Shown: positions 1-9,691 of the stretch, in pieces | Position numbering within the stretch: the stretch's first letter is position 1 | Layout of the letters: each line of letters starts with the position of its first letter | The notes under the pieces: generated by a model | What the model was told of the DNA's origin: nothing | Databases searched by the model: none | The model's input: only the letters and a program-made list of their open reading frames with translations | Source: Apoda limacodes | Taxonomy: Eukaryota > Arthropoda > Insecta > Lepidoptera > Limacodidae | Assembly: GCA_946406115.1 (NCBI GenBank) | Contig: OX291550.1 | Coordinates: forward strand, 20,560,722-20,624,721 | Direction: 5' to 3' | DNA length: 64,000 nucleotides | Program-made: the position numbers and the translations under genes

Positions 1-1710
1 TGGCGCGTAGTTCATATCTTAAACTGCAGATGAGACTTCTGTGCATACTTGATATAATAGATAAAAACAGTTCGTCAAGTCTACGTACTGTTTTATCGTA
101 GAAGAAGAGCGCGCGCCGTGCGTTTAATGATATAATGAATTTTGCAAACAAAAAGAAAAGCCCATGGGAGCAATTAAGTTCTAAGCACCCACTTTACCAG
201 CACGTAATGACACTGCTTATAATAAGTGTGATGAAAAAAAAAATGTTTTTTTTTTCATTTGCAGATTTCCCATGATTTCGGATCGAAAGCGATTTTTTTA
301 AATTTCTAAGGCTCAGTGCCCAAAGTATGCCAATAGGATCCTGTTAATAAGACTACGCTGTCTTACGTCTACGTCTGTCTGCCCAGGCGTTTATAGGGCT
401 CTAACTTTTGTTCAACTTGTGAAGTGAAATATTTAGTAGTAACTTATTTGTTGCGGACAAAGCTAGTGGACTATAGGTTTATCGAAATGTGGGCTTTGAA
501 AAAGCCCACTGTAAAATTGAAAAAATTAAACAAATTGGATTCTGCTTGCAACAGCTTATAATTGCCTTAAACGCAATTTACACTTATATCGACAACACAT
601 TTAACATTTCTCAAAATTATAATTTACAAACGCTTATCTATAAATTACAAACACTTTCTTTAAAATCGTGATTTTAATTTACGCTTCACTGATTTTACTT
701 AACTTCTACGAATTTTCTGAATTTATAAAAATGTTACTTCTTTCTTAAAGTAATCTTGAGTTATAAAAATGTTGGTTCTTTCTTGACATATATATATATA
801 TATAACTTGTTCTTTCTTCAGTTGGTTTCTTCACTGCTTATTTTCCTGGAACTGTTGAACTTTCACTGCATACTGTATGAAAATTGCGTCTCCTTTTATA
901 GTTTTTGGTCTAGGAGGAAATGTCCAAATCATTTATTCTAGACCAATCAGAGAACGTTGTTTTTATTTTGGAAACCCAATAACCAGTTCTAACCGGTATT
1001 TTCCGGATTTTTACCTAGAACTTTCTATTTATATGCTTTGCCGAGCCAGTATTTTAATGTTTTTTAATGGTGTTTTTGTTCCGAGCCATTCTCCCACTTT
1101 TGTCTTTGCTCTGATTGGCTGCTCATTTTCATATAAATATGAGGCTTCAAAGTCTGTTTTCGAACTTTTAGTACAAATTTTGACTTTTTTTATTTATCTA
1201 CTACGTCAGTTGTGTTTTGCATAGTATAAAAAATCAATTGGCATACATTTATATCTAGAAATGAATGTGTGAGAACCAAAAAACACATGTGGTTCACTTT
1301 ACATTTTTGCATCGAAAAGTCTGTCTGTTCTATGTCCACTGAAGCCGTGACATTTTCAGGAACTAGCAACTTTGAGTTTTGATAAAACTAGTTGCGTAGT
1401 TTTTTGAAAGTTTATTTTTTCCGTGCATGACGACGGTGCAACGTTACTGTCACTGTCCGTCCGTAACATTATTTGTAGTACTTAAATGTATTTTCTTTTA
1501 AGCCTTTAGATATATTTGGAGGATTATTCATAAATTTGGCGCCCATTTAGATCATAATTTCTTTTTCTAAACAGCTATGAAATGAATGCCGATTGTTTTA
1601 AAACCAATATGTTTTCACCATCTTCTTTCAGAAAGTTGAATACAAATAGACAAAACACAATATTACAAAACATTGACTTGCAATAAAATTGAGATATTTT
1701 TATTTTACAG
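1..1710. other. Upstream flank / intron of the CCDC96-like gene
   Basis: No exon could be supported. The first recognised exon begins at 1711 with one leftover codon base, so an upstream exon must exist; it is probably outside the window. The stretch is AT-rich, with a short TA microsatellite at about 788-804. Short open frames here lack family resemblance. Confidence 0.5.
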
Positions 1711-1831
1711 AAAGCGAAAATTAGACCAAGTTTTAAAGCCAATGGAGGGAGCTGATCTGGAGGAAAAATATCAGCAAATGTTATTTGCTTACGAAGATTT
1801 GAAGGAGAAACAGGAAAGAGAAATAATTGAT
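1711..1831 (+). CDS. CCDC96: CCDC96-like exon a
   Basis: Preceded by a pyrimidine/T-rich acceptor ending TTTTACAG (1703-1710) and followed by GTAAGT. One leftover base then 40 codons, from KRKLDQVLKP to KEKQEREIID. It ends in phase 0. Confidence 0.75.
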
Positions 1832-4800
1832 GTAAGTACATATTTAGCAACATCGATGCTCCACCTGCGTAGAATTCAGTAATAGTTATTTCCGCTGAAA
1901 CTTCTAAATATTCTGGGATAAACAGAAAAAAAGCCTGTCTCTCCGTGTCTTAAACTATTACTGCGCCAAATTTAAGCCCAACTAAATGCTCTTTTGTGAC
2001 GTGAAAAAAGGCAAACGAACAACCTCACTTTTTTTTTTTTAATTTATAATATTAACTAGATTTTGCCAGCGGCTCCACCTACCCTAAATTTAGTTATCGG
2101 CGTGGAGTTTCTATGTCAACTCTATTTGCAATACTAAGCTATAGCTGTAGCTAAAGTTCTTTAAAGCTCAGTTATAGCTATTCCCCCGAAAACTTTTAAA
2201 TTTTTGGGGATAAGAACTATCCTATGTTCTCTAGGTATATGAATAATTACTTTTCCGAGCGTTCTTTCACCAAGGTGAGGCTTGTGTCCCAATTATGGAA
2301 ACGTATAGGCTGAAGCAACGTATTTGGTATTTTGCTGCGTATTCTACCTATATGTTTACGTAATGTATATGTTGCTACATCATTTCAAAGCATCACAGAG
2401 AAAAACCACATCAAAGGTAAGCATATCTTTTTTCATTTCCATGCACTGACTTTTTTGTTTGATTCTTAGATAAAATCAAAATTACACGTGGTACAACAGC
2501 ATTACGATAACCAATTGGAGAAAGCAGAAGCAAAGTTTGAGGCTTTGCAGGGTCACGAAAGAAATACAGGCACGGGTCTTATCTACTCTAAGAAAGGAAA
2601 ACCAATGTCTCATAAGGTATTCATTACTTCTCTTATTCCAAAAGTGTGAATATAGCAGGAACAATTGCTACTTTTCAAAGTTGAACAAGTTTGCGAAATA
2701 ATTGCCTCAAATTCTAAAGACTCTTTGAACATTTAGATTGGACATTTTTTTTTAAATATCGAGTAAAGAACAAGGCTTCGTTAATGCTGTTGCTAAAATA
2801 CACAGAAATTTGTAGTAGTTTGTGTTTATTTTGCATTTTTTTCTAATTTTGGTCTCTTTATTTCCAATTTTATTTTATTTATGTATTATTGTAATATTGT
2901 TGGTTTTGTTATAAAGAAAAACTTTCGCAGACAGTGGATCGTTTTCTAATTTTACAAAAAAGTAAGATTGAACAAATCTCAGAACTTCGCCTGCGTTATA
3001 TTAGAGCTAGAAATGCTGTAGCGGATCTCGAAAACATTGTCAAGAAGCTAGAAATGATTGCCCCGGGACTATACGTTGCGAAGTTTGAGCAACTTTATGA
3101 TGACCAACAAAACTATAAAAACAAAGTTGAAGGTAAATAAAGCCTTATGACCAATTTCTATCCTAAAGATCGAAGGAAATGTATTTAATTTTAAACAAGT
3201 TTCATTTACCTACGTAATTCTGATAGCATAAAACTAAGCTATTATCTACTACTACTAGCTACTTTTATTTTTACAGAGCGTGATGACGAATTGATCAAAA
3301 ATCGGAACAAATGTACCGAACACAACCAAATATTGGCTCACATTAGAGAAAAGATGCATCACACAGACGACGTCATAGACTTTGCGGAATGCGATCTCGG
3401 CGATGCTGAAATAAATTTATTAAAATCCAGAGAGGATCTTGGTGAAATTAAGGTAAGCAAAAGATGAGTAACAGATTACATATTGATGCCCAGTGGCTTT
3501 GGGTGAAATATCAACCTCAGATAGTCTATCCGTGACTAAACAAATAAGGAAAATGATATCACGACACTCTCATCCTTAAAAAGGGTGGTTAGAGGTATGT
3601 ATTACGAACGATTCCACTTTCAATGTCATGATAAATATAAAAGATACAAAGGAGTGAAATATCAGCCTGAGTTAGTCTATCCCTGACTAAACAAATAACG
3701 AAAATGATATCACGACACTCTTATCCCTGAAAGAGGTGGTTAGAGCTATGTATTATAAACGTTTCCAATATTCATGTTATGTTGTACTTAATATAAAAGA
3801 TAGTTCCTATTGCCTTAATGGGTACAAAATAGACTCAAGACTTATATTAAAATATCAACTCCTTAATAACTTTCTATTACGTATTTCACTTTAGCACACA
3901 ATGGTTTTAGGCGTTGTTTCGCTGGTGACTTGTATGTGGTTCTGCGTTCTGCAAGCAATCGTCCAAAGCAGGCATTTCAAATAAACAACAGAGCATCAGC
4001 GGGCCGCAAAGCTTATAAAAAAACTCATAATATTACTAAAAATTGCTTGTGCGAATATTTTAACTATTACTATCTCGTTTAAGATACATATACAAATAAA
4101 TATGTAACATTTTGTAAATAGTGCCACTAGTAAATGTATTTTAAGCCTATTTATCTCTGAGAATAAATAAAGAATAAATATGTCGTGGCCCGATTTTAAA
4201 ATTGATTACTCCATTATGTGTCCGACCATTTCATGAAATGCTTATGTTTCAACAGTACATACTAAACCAAATCATTGACTAGTCAGTGTTAACGATATGA
4301 ACAACTAAACGCATGACTACCTCATGATATTATAGTAAAACATTAATGATCATATTGTAAATAATTATATTATCCACCAGCAGAGGCGAGGATGTAGCTT
4401 TATTTTTGGGAAGCATTATCATTTTTATTAAAAGCGAATAATAATATTCAAATCTAACTAAACTCAAACTAAACCTCTTTATTATATTAGTGTACTAATA
4501 ATATAAAAAAGAGGTTTAGTTTGTATGTAGGAAATAATTTCCGAAACTACTTATCTTATTTCAATTTTTTTTAACAGTATAAAAAATGGACTTTTAGGGT
4601 GGACACAAATGTAGCCTACATTTGTTTTTTGTTCAAAATATCCATATTTGTAATTAAAGTCAGAAAAAAATTACACTTTTCCTAGACGTTGCAAAAAAGT
4701 AACGGAATTATTTGGCACAGAAATGGCTGGAGAGACACAAAAAAATATAAATTTAAAAGATTTTTTATCGTTGTCAAGAGTTCTCAATGGAGTATTTTTT

Positions 4801-7800
4801 CTTCGGGTACTGTTCCCCTTACAATCGAACTTGACATATCATTAAACATTGACGTTTAAACGCTTTGGTTAGTTTTAGCTGGCTATATCATGAATTACGA
4901 CCATTTCTAGAATGGTCGAACACGTTATAAAGTGATTAAATCTAAGACCTGGCGACTGCATGTATAAGCTACTAAAGCGGACTGCAGCCAGATGCACAAA
5001 GGGTCGCATGCGGCACGCGGGTTGCTAGATTGACAGACCGAGTCCAGAGGCTAAGGTTACAGTTACCATCCGGTGGACCGTACGCTTAATTGTCAGCGTG
5101 GTGATAAAAACAACATTGCCACTATGTTCACAAAAATAACAGTTTATTAGATATTTATAAATTGGGATATAAGGTTTTTCAAGAAAGAAGTAATTGGATT
5201 TTTGAAGGGCTGGCAACGCGCGAGTGATGCTCCAGGAGTTGCAAGCGTTCATATGCTATGGTGACCGCTTACTATTACCTTAGTGGAATTAAAAATAAAA
5301 AAGATTTTTTAATGTTTAGCGCCATCGCGATAAACTACGCTGGGCACTAGAAGAAGAACGACTTAAAGCAGGCCTTTTGACGAGGAAGGACTTACTTCGT
5401 GACTTTCAGGACTCTGCTGATGAGGCAAGTACATAACCATAGTCGGAAACGGTCCTAATGTGGGTGAAATTTTGTGTAAGTAATAAAAGTATCGTTATGT
5501 CCACACTTGAGTTTTGTCATGTCAGTCCATCTGTCTGTTTGATGGTATAGTTTTCAGGGTTCCGCAGCCAAATAGTAAAAATCAAACTCTTGAAGGTTCT
5601 TTGTAGCTATCCATTCTCCCGTTTGACTATTATAGGGTTCCGTTGCCAATCACTAAATACAAGACCCTTTATCGTTTAGTTTTAACTATCAGTCCGTTCG
5701 TTTTACCATTTTTATGGTAACTAAAAATTTTAAAAAAAATAATAAAATTCACAAAACTTTTAAATCAACTTTGAGAAATAACTAATAAGTAAAAATAAGG
5801 GTCCTAAAGCTGCTATTTTAACAGATCATTGAACTACGTTTATTATTCGCCTTGTCGTCGGATGTCAATAGAAAATATACCTATTTTTATTCCAAACACA
5901 TTTTTAGTTGATATTTGAAGTTGGTTTAATTTTTTTGTTTAAATTTCATTTTAACAATATTTTTAAAAGGTAAAAAATCCAGAATTTTATCAAAAGCGGT
6001 ATAAGAGTGCTAGACTAGTTTTAACTGTAAATTAAGGCCGAGTGCACATTACGAGAAATTTCCGATAGAAAAATTCTCGCGCGCGCCGGACGCGCACCCC
6101 GTGTATACATTTTGTACTAGACCCCGTACACTAAGAAAACTTCTCGTGACAAAATGTTTGCACAAAGTTACAAAGAAATTTCTTGTAGTATTTGGCCGGC
6201 CTTAGGCGTTGAAGTGCTCATATAATAGAGCAACTATATATGTATATGTCGCAGTAAGATATTAAAAGCCGTGATATAGTCATATCCCTATGGATATAAC
6301 TATATACCGTAACATAGTTATATGAAAGCAGTTTATATTTTCTATTTCTTTATCTAAATTTTTCCAGTATACATAGCTGTGAGCTAGAAGTTTCATTTTC
6401 AATATTCCAATGTGCCCGCTGTGTAGTTCATCCAACACTTTTTCTTGTAATGTTTTTTGAATCATTACTCTTGTTCCTTTAAATATGGATTCATGTTGTA
6501 GCGTTAATTCATTATTACTGTAACCCAGTTCCTTTACCGTTTTTCCTGTTTTCAAATTTTGTACAATTTTACCTAATTCTATATCATCTAACGTTTCATG
6601 TGCTATAGTTCTTTATTCAATAGCTATCGTATTAATTGGTTGAATTTGAAAAACACTATGCTGGTCGACTGTTGTTTCAGATGCGATTTCTTCCGGAAGT
6701 CTTTATAAATAATCTGCATTCAAGTTTTGTGTTGTATTTCGATATTCAATTTCATAATCAAATCCAGACAAAAAATGTGCATAGTGAAACAATCTCATTG
6801 TACTCATTGTAGGCAAAGTTTTGTGTGGATGAAAAATTGTAGTAAGAGGTTTATGATCAGTAATGAGTATAAATTTTCGACCATAACAATAATGAAAAAA
6901 CTTTTTAAGACCCCAATAGATGACTGTAGCCTCTTTATCAATCTGGCTGTATCTTTTTTCACTGTTCGTCAAAGTTCGGGAAGCGAAAGCTATAGGTCTG
7001 TCACTTCAATGTTGAAGCCTATGTGATAGTACAGCACCAAGTCCTAATGGTGATGCATCTGTGGCAAGTACTAGGGGCTTCTTTGCATTGAAATGAATCA
7101 GTACTTTTTCACTCATAATTTCATTCTTTATTTTAAAACTTGTTTCACATTGTTCCGGCCATTCAAAATGTACTCCTTTTTGTAATAATTGGTTTAATGG
7201 ACCACATAAAGAAGCTAAGTTTGCGATAAACTTATTATAGTAATTCGCCATACCTAAGGAAGTCCTAAGTTCATTGATGTTAGAAGGACGTTTGGTATTT
7301 GCAATCGCTTTAATTTTTTCTTTATTTTAGTGCAGTCCTTGTTTATCTATTGTATGTCCTAAATAATTTATACTTCGCTGGAAAACATGACATTTATCTT
7401 TATTCAGTTTTAGATTATTATCTTTAAGTTTTTGTAATACAGTTCTTAGGCGCAATAACATTTGTTCTTCAGATGACCCTTGAATAATATTATCATCAAA
7501 GAAACATTGAACTCCATCAATTCCTTGTAACAAACTGTCCATGTACTTTTGCCAAAGGTTTGGTGCCACTTTGACTCCAAACATCAACCTGATTACTTTG
7601 TAAGTTCCTTTGTGCGTGCAAAGAGTTTGCAAAAGAGCGCTTTCCTCATCCATAGCCATATTTAAATAAGCTTGACTAATATCTAGGGTGCATAAAAGTT
7701 CACCTCCATTCATCTCTGTAAATATGTCTTCAATTATTGGTATCGGATATTTTTCATCTTTAAATGCTTTGTTTATGGTGACTTTGTAATCTGCACACAA

Positions 7801-9666
7801 TCTTATGTTACCGTTAGGTTTAACGATAGGTACAATTGGCGTTCCCCAATCCGAACCATAAATTTTAGTGAGAACGCCTTCCTTACACAATCGTTCTATT
7901 TCGTCGTCGATTTTTGTTTTAAGAGCATACGGAACCCTTTTTGGCTTAATAAATATCGGATTAGTATTTTCTTCCAAATTAAGGTGACCTTTATAATTAG
8001 GTATCACACTTAAATCACTGTTGAAAACTTTAGCAATTTTTTAAGTATTTTATCTAATTTAGAACAGTGTTCAGCATGTAGTGTTCGTATGTCAGCTAGT
8101 TCCAATTTTAACTCCTTCATCCAACTTCTACCAAAGATAGGATCCACATTTTTATTGATAATGAATAACTTACCAAAAGAAAACTGATTTTGGTAGCGCC
8201 ATTTTACGTATGCAACACCAATTGGTTTAATAATTTCGCCAGTGTATGTTTTCATTTGAATGTCAGTTTTACAAATTTGATCTTTTATATTTAATTTCTT
8301 GTAAAGTTCATACGATATCGAAGAAAGTGCCGCGCCCGTATCAAATTCCATGCGAATGTTTTTGTTTTCAATATTAATTGTTATCATTTTTCCGTAGTTT
8401 CTGTTGTAACCAAATTAATATCACAAACATTTTCGTATTGTCCTTGAATTCTAATATAAACTGGTGTTGCAGTGTCCATATACTCGGTTTTGGCTCAATA
8501 TAGTCGCGTAAAATTCTTGTTAACGTGTCAAATTCCATCAATAAAGGATTTTCAGGTGAACACAAATCATATAATTTTTCATGAAGTTCTGCTGACAGAG
8601 TCGATAAAAATATATATACTTTCATTTTAGGATCTTTTAAATCATTCATTTTTAAATGTAGTTGAAGTCTTTGAATGCAATTCTGAAATGATTATTTCTC
8701 TTGAAAAGGTTGTAATTGAATTTTAAACGTGGGTTGGTTTATTGGTTGTGAATTAATGTTGCCTTTATTTTTGTTTTTCAACAATTTCATTTTCAATTCT
8801 TATATCTGTTCTTCGAATTCGTACCTGCATTGTATTTCTTTTTTCAATATTCTCTTCTTCAGTTTCACTTTCAATTTCCGTCTGTATTTTGTCAAATTTG
8901 TACGAAAGTTCTATTAGTAACTGTATTCTATTTTCGATTTTGATGTCTTCAAAATCATTTTTAGCTGTTATGTAATTTTTGTACTTTGTTAGTAATCCTT
9001 GTAATGTACTTCGATTTTTCTTTAATTTCTGCATTGAATTGGCCATCGTTGCCAATAATAAATATAAGATATTTATTTAGTAATGTATATTTTATATATT
9101 CTACATTTATAATGTCACAACAATAAAGTGTCAACCCGACACAAGCCAGATGTCTAGGTGACCATAGAATGTATATATATCAAAAACGTACTCATGTAGA
9201 TTAAGATGTAGGCTTCTAGCCTATAAAAAATCGTACTGACACACCTTTCCCCCTGGTTAATTATGACCACTGCAGAGTTTTTAGCCAATTTCACCCCCTT
9301 CTGCAGGGTTTAATTTCTTAAGAGTTGAATTAGGTTCGTTTTTAGACTTATTTCCAGACTTAAGTGAAATTTCACCTAATTTGACTGTACTAGATGTTTT
9401 TTTTTTGGAATAACACATAATGAAATGCCAAAGACATACACTTATAAATAGGGAACAACAGCAGTATTTTAATTTTAAATGGGTCTTAGTCAATAATTTT
9501 AAAGTATATGTTGTTTATTTTACAGGTAGAGCAAATAAGAACAAAAAAGTTTATTTTGGAAAAACAAATTGCTGATATAAGAAAAGACTTACGAGAAGCA
9601 CGTCTGTCTATTCAACTTCACAATGAACAGAGAAGAGAGGGTGATAAGAATGAATGGGACTTTTAG
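1711..9666 (+). CDS. CCDC96: CCDC96/CFAP184-like coiled-coil protein, C-terminal six exons (5' partial)
   Basis: Joined exons 1711-1831, 2470-2616, 2931-3132, 3277-3452, 5320-5424 and 9526-9666 give 296 codons plus a stop, with matching phases throughout. The product is rich in E, K, Q, R and L and should be almost wholly coiled coil. In exon order: a helix with DLEEKYQQMLFAYEDLKEK; a segment with GLIYSKKGKPMSHK; a long helix with ELRLRYIRARNAVADLE and GLYVAKFEQLYDDQQ running into EERDDELIKNRNK; a helix ending GLLTRKDLLRDF; and a charged tail. The FEQL..ENxxxxxKxEERxxEL pattern and the LLRDF motif recall CCDC96/CFAP184, a partner of CCDC113 at ciliary axonemes, so expression in sperm or ciliated sensory neurons is expected (inference). 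Family members are longer, so perhaps half of the N-terminus is missing. CCDC113 is the alternative; the LLRDF region favours CCDC96. Confidence 0.72.
2470..2616 (+). CDS. CCDC96: CCDC96-like exon b
   Basis: The acceptor is GATTCTTAG and the donor AAG|GTATTC. 49 codons in phase 0, starting IKSKLHVVQQHYDNQLEKAE and ending KKGKPMSHK. Helical and highly charged. Confidence 0.75.
2931..3132 (+). CDS. CCDC96: CCDC96-like exon c
   Basis: The acceptor is CTTTCGCAG and the donor GTAAAT. 67 codons plus one base, starting TVDRFLILQKSKIEQ. It carries the best family signature (LRLRYIRARNAVADLENIV, then GLYVAKFEQL). Confidence 0.8.
3277..3452 (+). CDS. CCDC96: CCDC96-like exon d
   Basis: The acceptor is TTTTTACAG and the donor GTAAGC. 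The first two bases complete a split Glu codon with the previous exon, giving ERDDELIKNRNKC, HIREKMHHTDDVIDF and LKSREDLGEIK. Confidence 0.8.
3503..3804. repeat. Direct duplication of about 151 bp in an intron
   Basis: Two imperfect units begin at 3503 and 3654. Each runs GTGAAATATCA, CTATCC.TGACTAAACA, ATGATATCACGACACTC, then GTGGTTAGAG and ATGTATTA. They lie in the CCDC96-like intron between exons d and e. No coding content was seen. Confidence 0.75.
4465..4523. repeat. Near-perfect 59-bp hairpin
   Basis: CAAACTAAACCTCTT at 4465-4479 is answered by AAGAGGTTTAGTTTG at 4509-4523. The inner arms, including TTAGT/ACTAA, continue the stem to a very small loop. It could be a miniature inverted-repeat remnant or a small-RNA hairpin; sequence alone does not decide. 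Confidence 0.6.
5174..5308 (+). mobile_element. LINE 3' tail fragment (Jockey/CR1-like family)
   Basis: A 5'-truncated tail in plus orientation: TTTTTCAAGAAAGAAGTAAT, GGCAACGCGCGAGTGATGC, a region related to the LINE 3' UTR, then CCTTAGTGGAATTAAAAATA and an A-rich end. The same tail recurs at 14.04, 23.85, 30.3 and 33.0 kb. It ends about 12 bases before the acceptor of CCDC96-like exon e. Confidence 0.7.
5320..5424 (+). CDS. CCDC96: CCDC96-like exon e, followed by a GC splice donor
   Basis: The acceptor is AATGTTTAG. 35 codons in phase 0: RHRDKLRWALEEERLKAGLL, then TRKDLLRDFQDSADE. The base pair after GAG is GC in GCAAGT, a minor but functional donor class. Reading on would add foreign residues, and the next exon (9526) joins in phase 0, so a GC-AG intron is the simplest model. 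Confidence 0.75.
6280..6555 (-). pseudogene. Gypsy integrase zinc-binding region, truncated
   Basis: 91 codons. VMIQKTLQEKVLDELHSGHI followed by GILKMKLLAHSYVYWKNLD matches the HHCC-type N-terminal region of Gypsy integrases (LH.GH.G..K...R.Y.WW..). The expected second Cys pair is degraded, and the catalytic DDE core is missing. The element ends here. Confidence 0.75.
6703..7251 (-). pseudogene. Gypsy RT connection and RNase H domain, frameshifted
   Basis: Two overlapping frames carry one domain. 7251-7006 gives ANYYNKFI, FEWPEQCETSF and LATDASPLGLGAVLSH (first RNase H Asp). 6972-6703 gives NSEKRYSQIDKEATVIYW (catalytic Glu region), FILITDHKPLTTIF (Asp) and FDYEIEYRNTTQNLNADYL. A frame break near 6975-7010 divides them. 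Family order and spacing are otherwise normal. Confidence 0.85.
7327..8007 (-). pseudogene. Gypsy reverse transcriptase domain
   Basis: 226 codons. Landmarks in order: PKRVPYALKTKIDDEIERL, then SDWGTPIVPIVKPNGNIRLC, DYKVTINKAF, the catalytic LDISQAYLNM, an RLMFGVKVAPNLWQ segment (usual form RLPFGV), the FFDD catalytic box and NLKLNKDKC..F....YLGH. All three catalytic Asp residues are present. The frame stops before the linker to RNase H, which resumes at 7251. Confidence 0.9.
8010..8387 (-). pseudogene. Gypsy aspartic protease domain
   Basis: 125 codons. The active-site motif FDTGAALSSIS occurs at about residues 15-25, followed by a flap region (TYTGEIIKPIGVAYV) and a closing IFGRSWM segment, the retropepsin order. 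The active-site Asp is intact. The following reverse transcriptase is in another frame, so the Pol polyprotein is interrupted here. Confidence 0.8.
8374..8649 (-). pseudogene. Gypsy gag capsid-like fragment
   Basis: 91 codons (MNDLKDPKMKVYIFLSTLS, LYDLCSPENPLLMEFDTL, then a DYIEPKPS segment). The pattern fits capsid-type Gag of Gypsy elements, where a helix ends in Y.EPKPS-like text before the protease. The C-terminal part (FVILIWLQQKLRKNDNN) probably reads past a frame break. No CCHC zinc knuckle was found. Confidence 0.6.
8765..9055 (-). pseudogene. Gypsy gag-like N-terminal ORF
   Basis: 96 codons beginning MATMANSMQKLKKNR. The predicted helical, charged product (KYKNYITAKNDF, LIELSYKFDKIQTEIESE) resembles the N-terminal helices of insect retrotransposon Gag proteins. 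It is the first ORF after the candidate LTR. The frame ends before the next Gag-like piece at 8649, so the gene is broken. Confidence 0.6.
9113..9241 (-). repeat. Candidate 5' LTR of the Gypsy element
   Basis: The segment is bounded by TGTCA and TGACA and lies just outside the gag start in minus orientation. It contains a TATA-like TTTTTTATAGG in the sense direction. With no second LTR for comparison the limits are a guess. Confidence 0.35.
9526..9666 (+). CDS. CCDC96: CCDC96-like terminal exon
   Basis: The acceptor is TATTTTACAG. 46 codons and a TAG stop: VEQIRTKKFILEKQIADIRK onward, ending NEWDF. A coiled-coil tail that continues the heptad-like charge pattern of the previous exons. Confidence 0.78.
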   Translation, partial: VEQIRTKKFILEKQIADIRKDLREARLSIQLHNEQRREGDKNEWDF

Positions 9667-9685
9667 ATCTTAAATTTACACAACT

Positions 9686-9691
9686 AATAAA
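9686..9691 (+). promoter_or_regulatory. AATAAA polyadenylation signal of the CCDC96-like gene
   Basis: An AATAAA hexamer lies 20 bases after the stop codon, a normal position for a short insect 3' UTR. Confidence 0.6.

Larger units (their letters stand above)
6280..9241 (-). mobile_element. Degenerate, 3'-truncated Ty3/Gypsy LTR retrotransposon
   Basis: Read on the minus strand, the order is candidate LTR, gag-like ORF, protease, reverse transcriptase, RNase H, then the integrase zinc-binding region, after which it stops. This Pol order is that of Ty3/Gypsy elements of the K02A2.6-like type. Frame breaks separate the pieces, and no integrase core or 3' LTR is seen. It lies antisense in the last intron of the CCDC96-like gene (5425-9525), so it is an old intronic insertion. 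Confidence 0.85.

Noticed and set aside
877..1224. 115-codon plus frame upstream of the CCDC96-like exons
   Set aside because: Phe/Tyr-rich and hydrophobic, unlike the coiled-coil product, with no splice fit to the exon at 1711.
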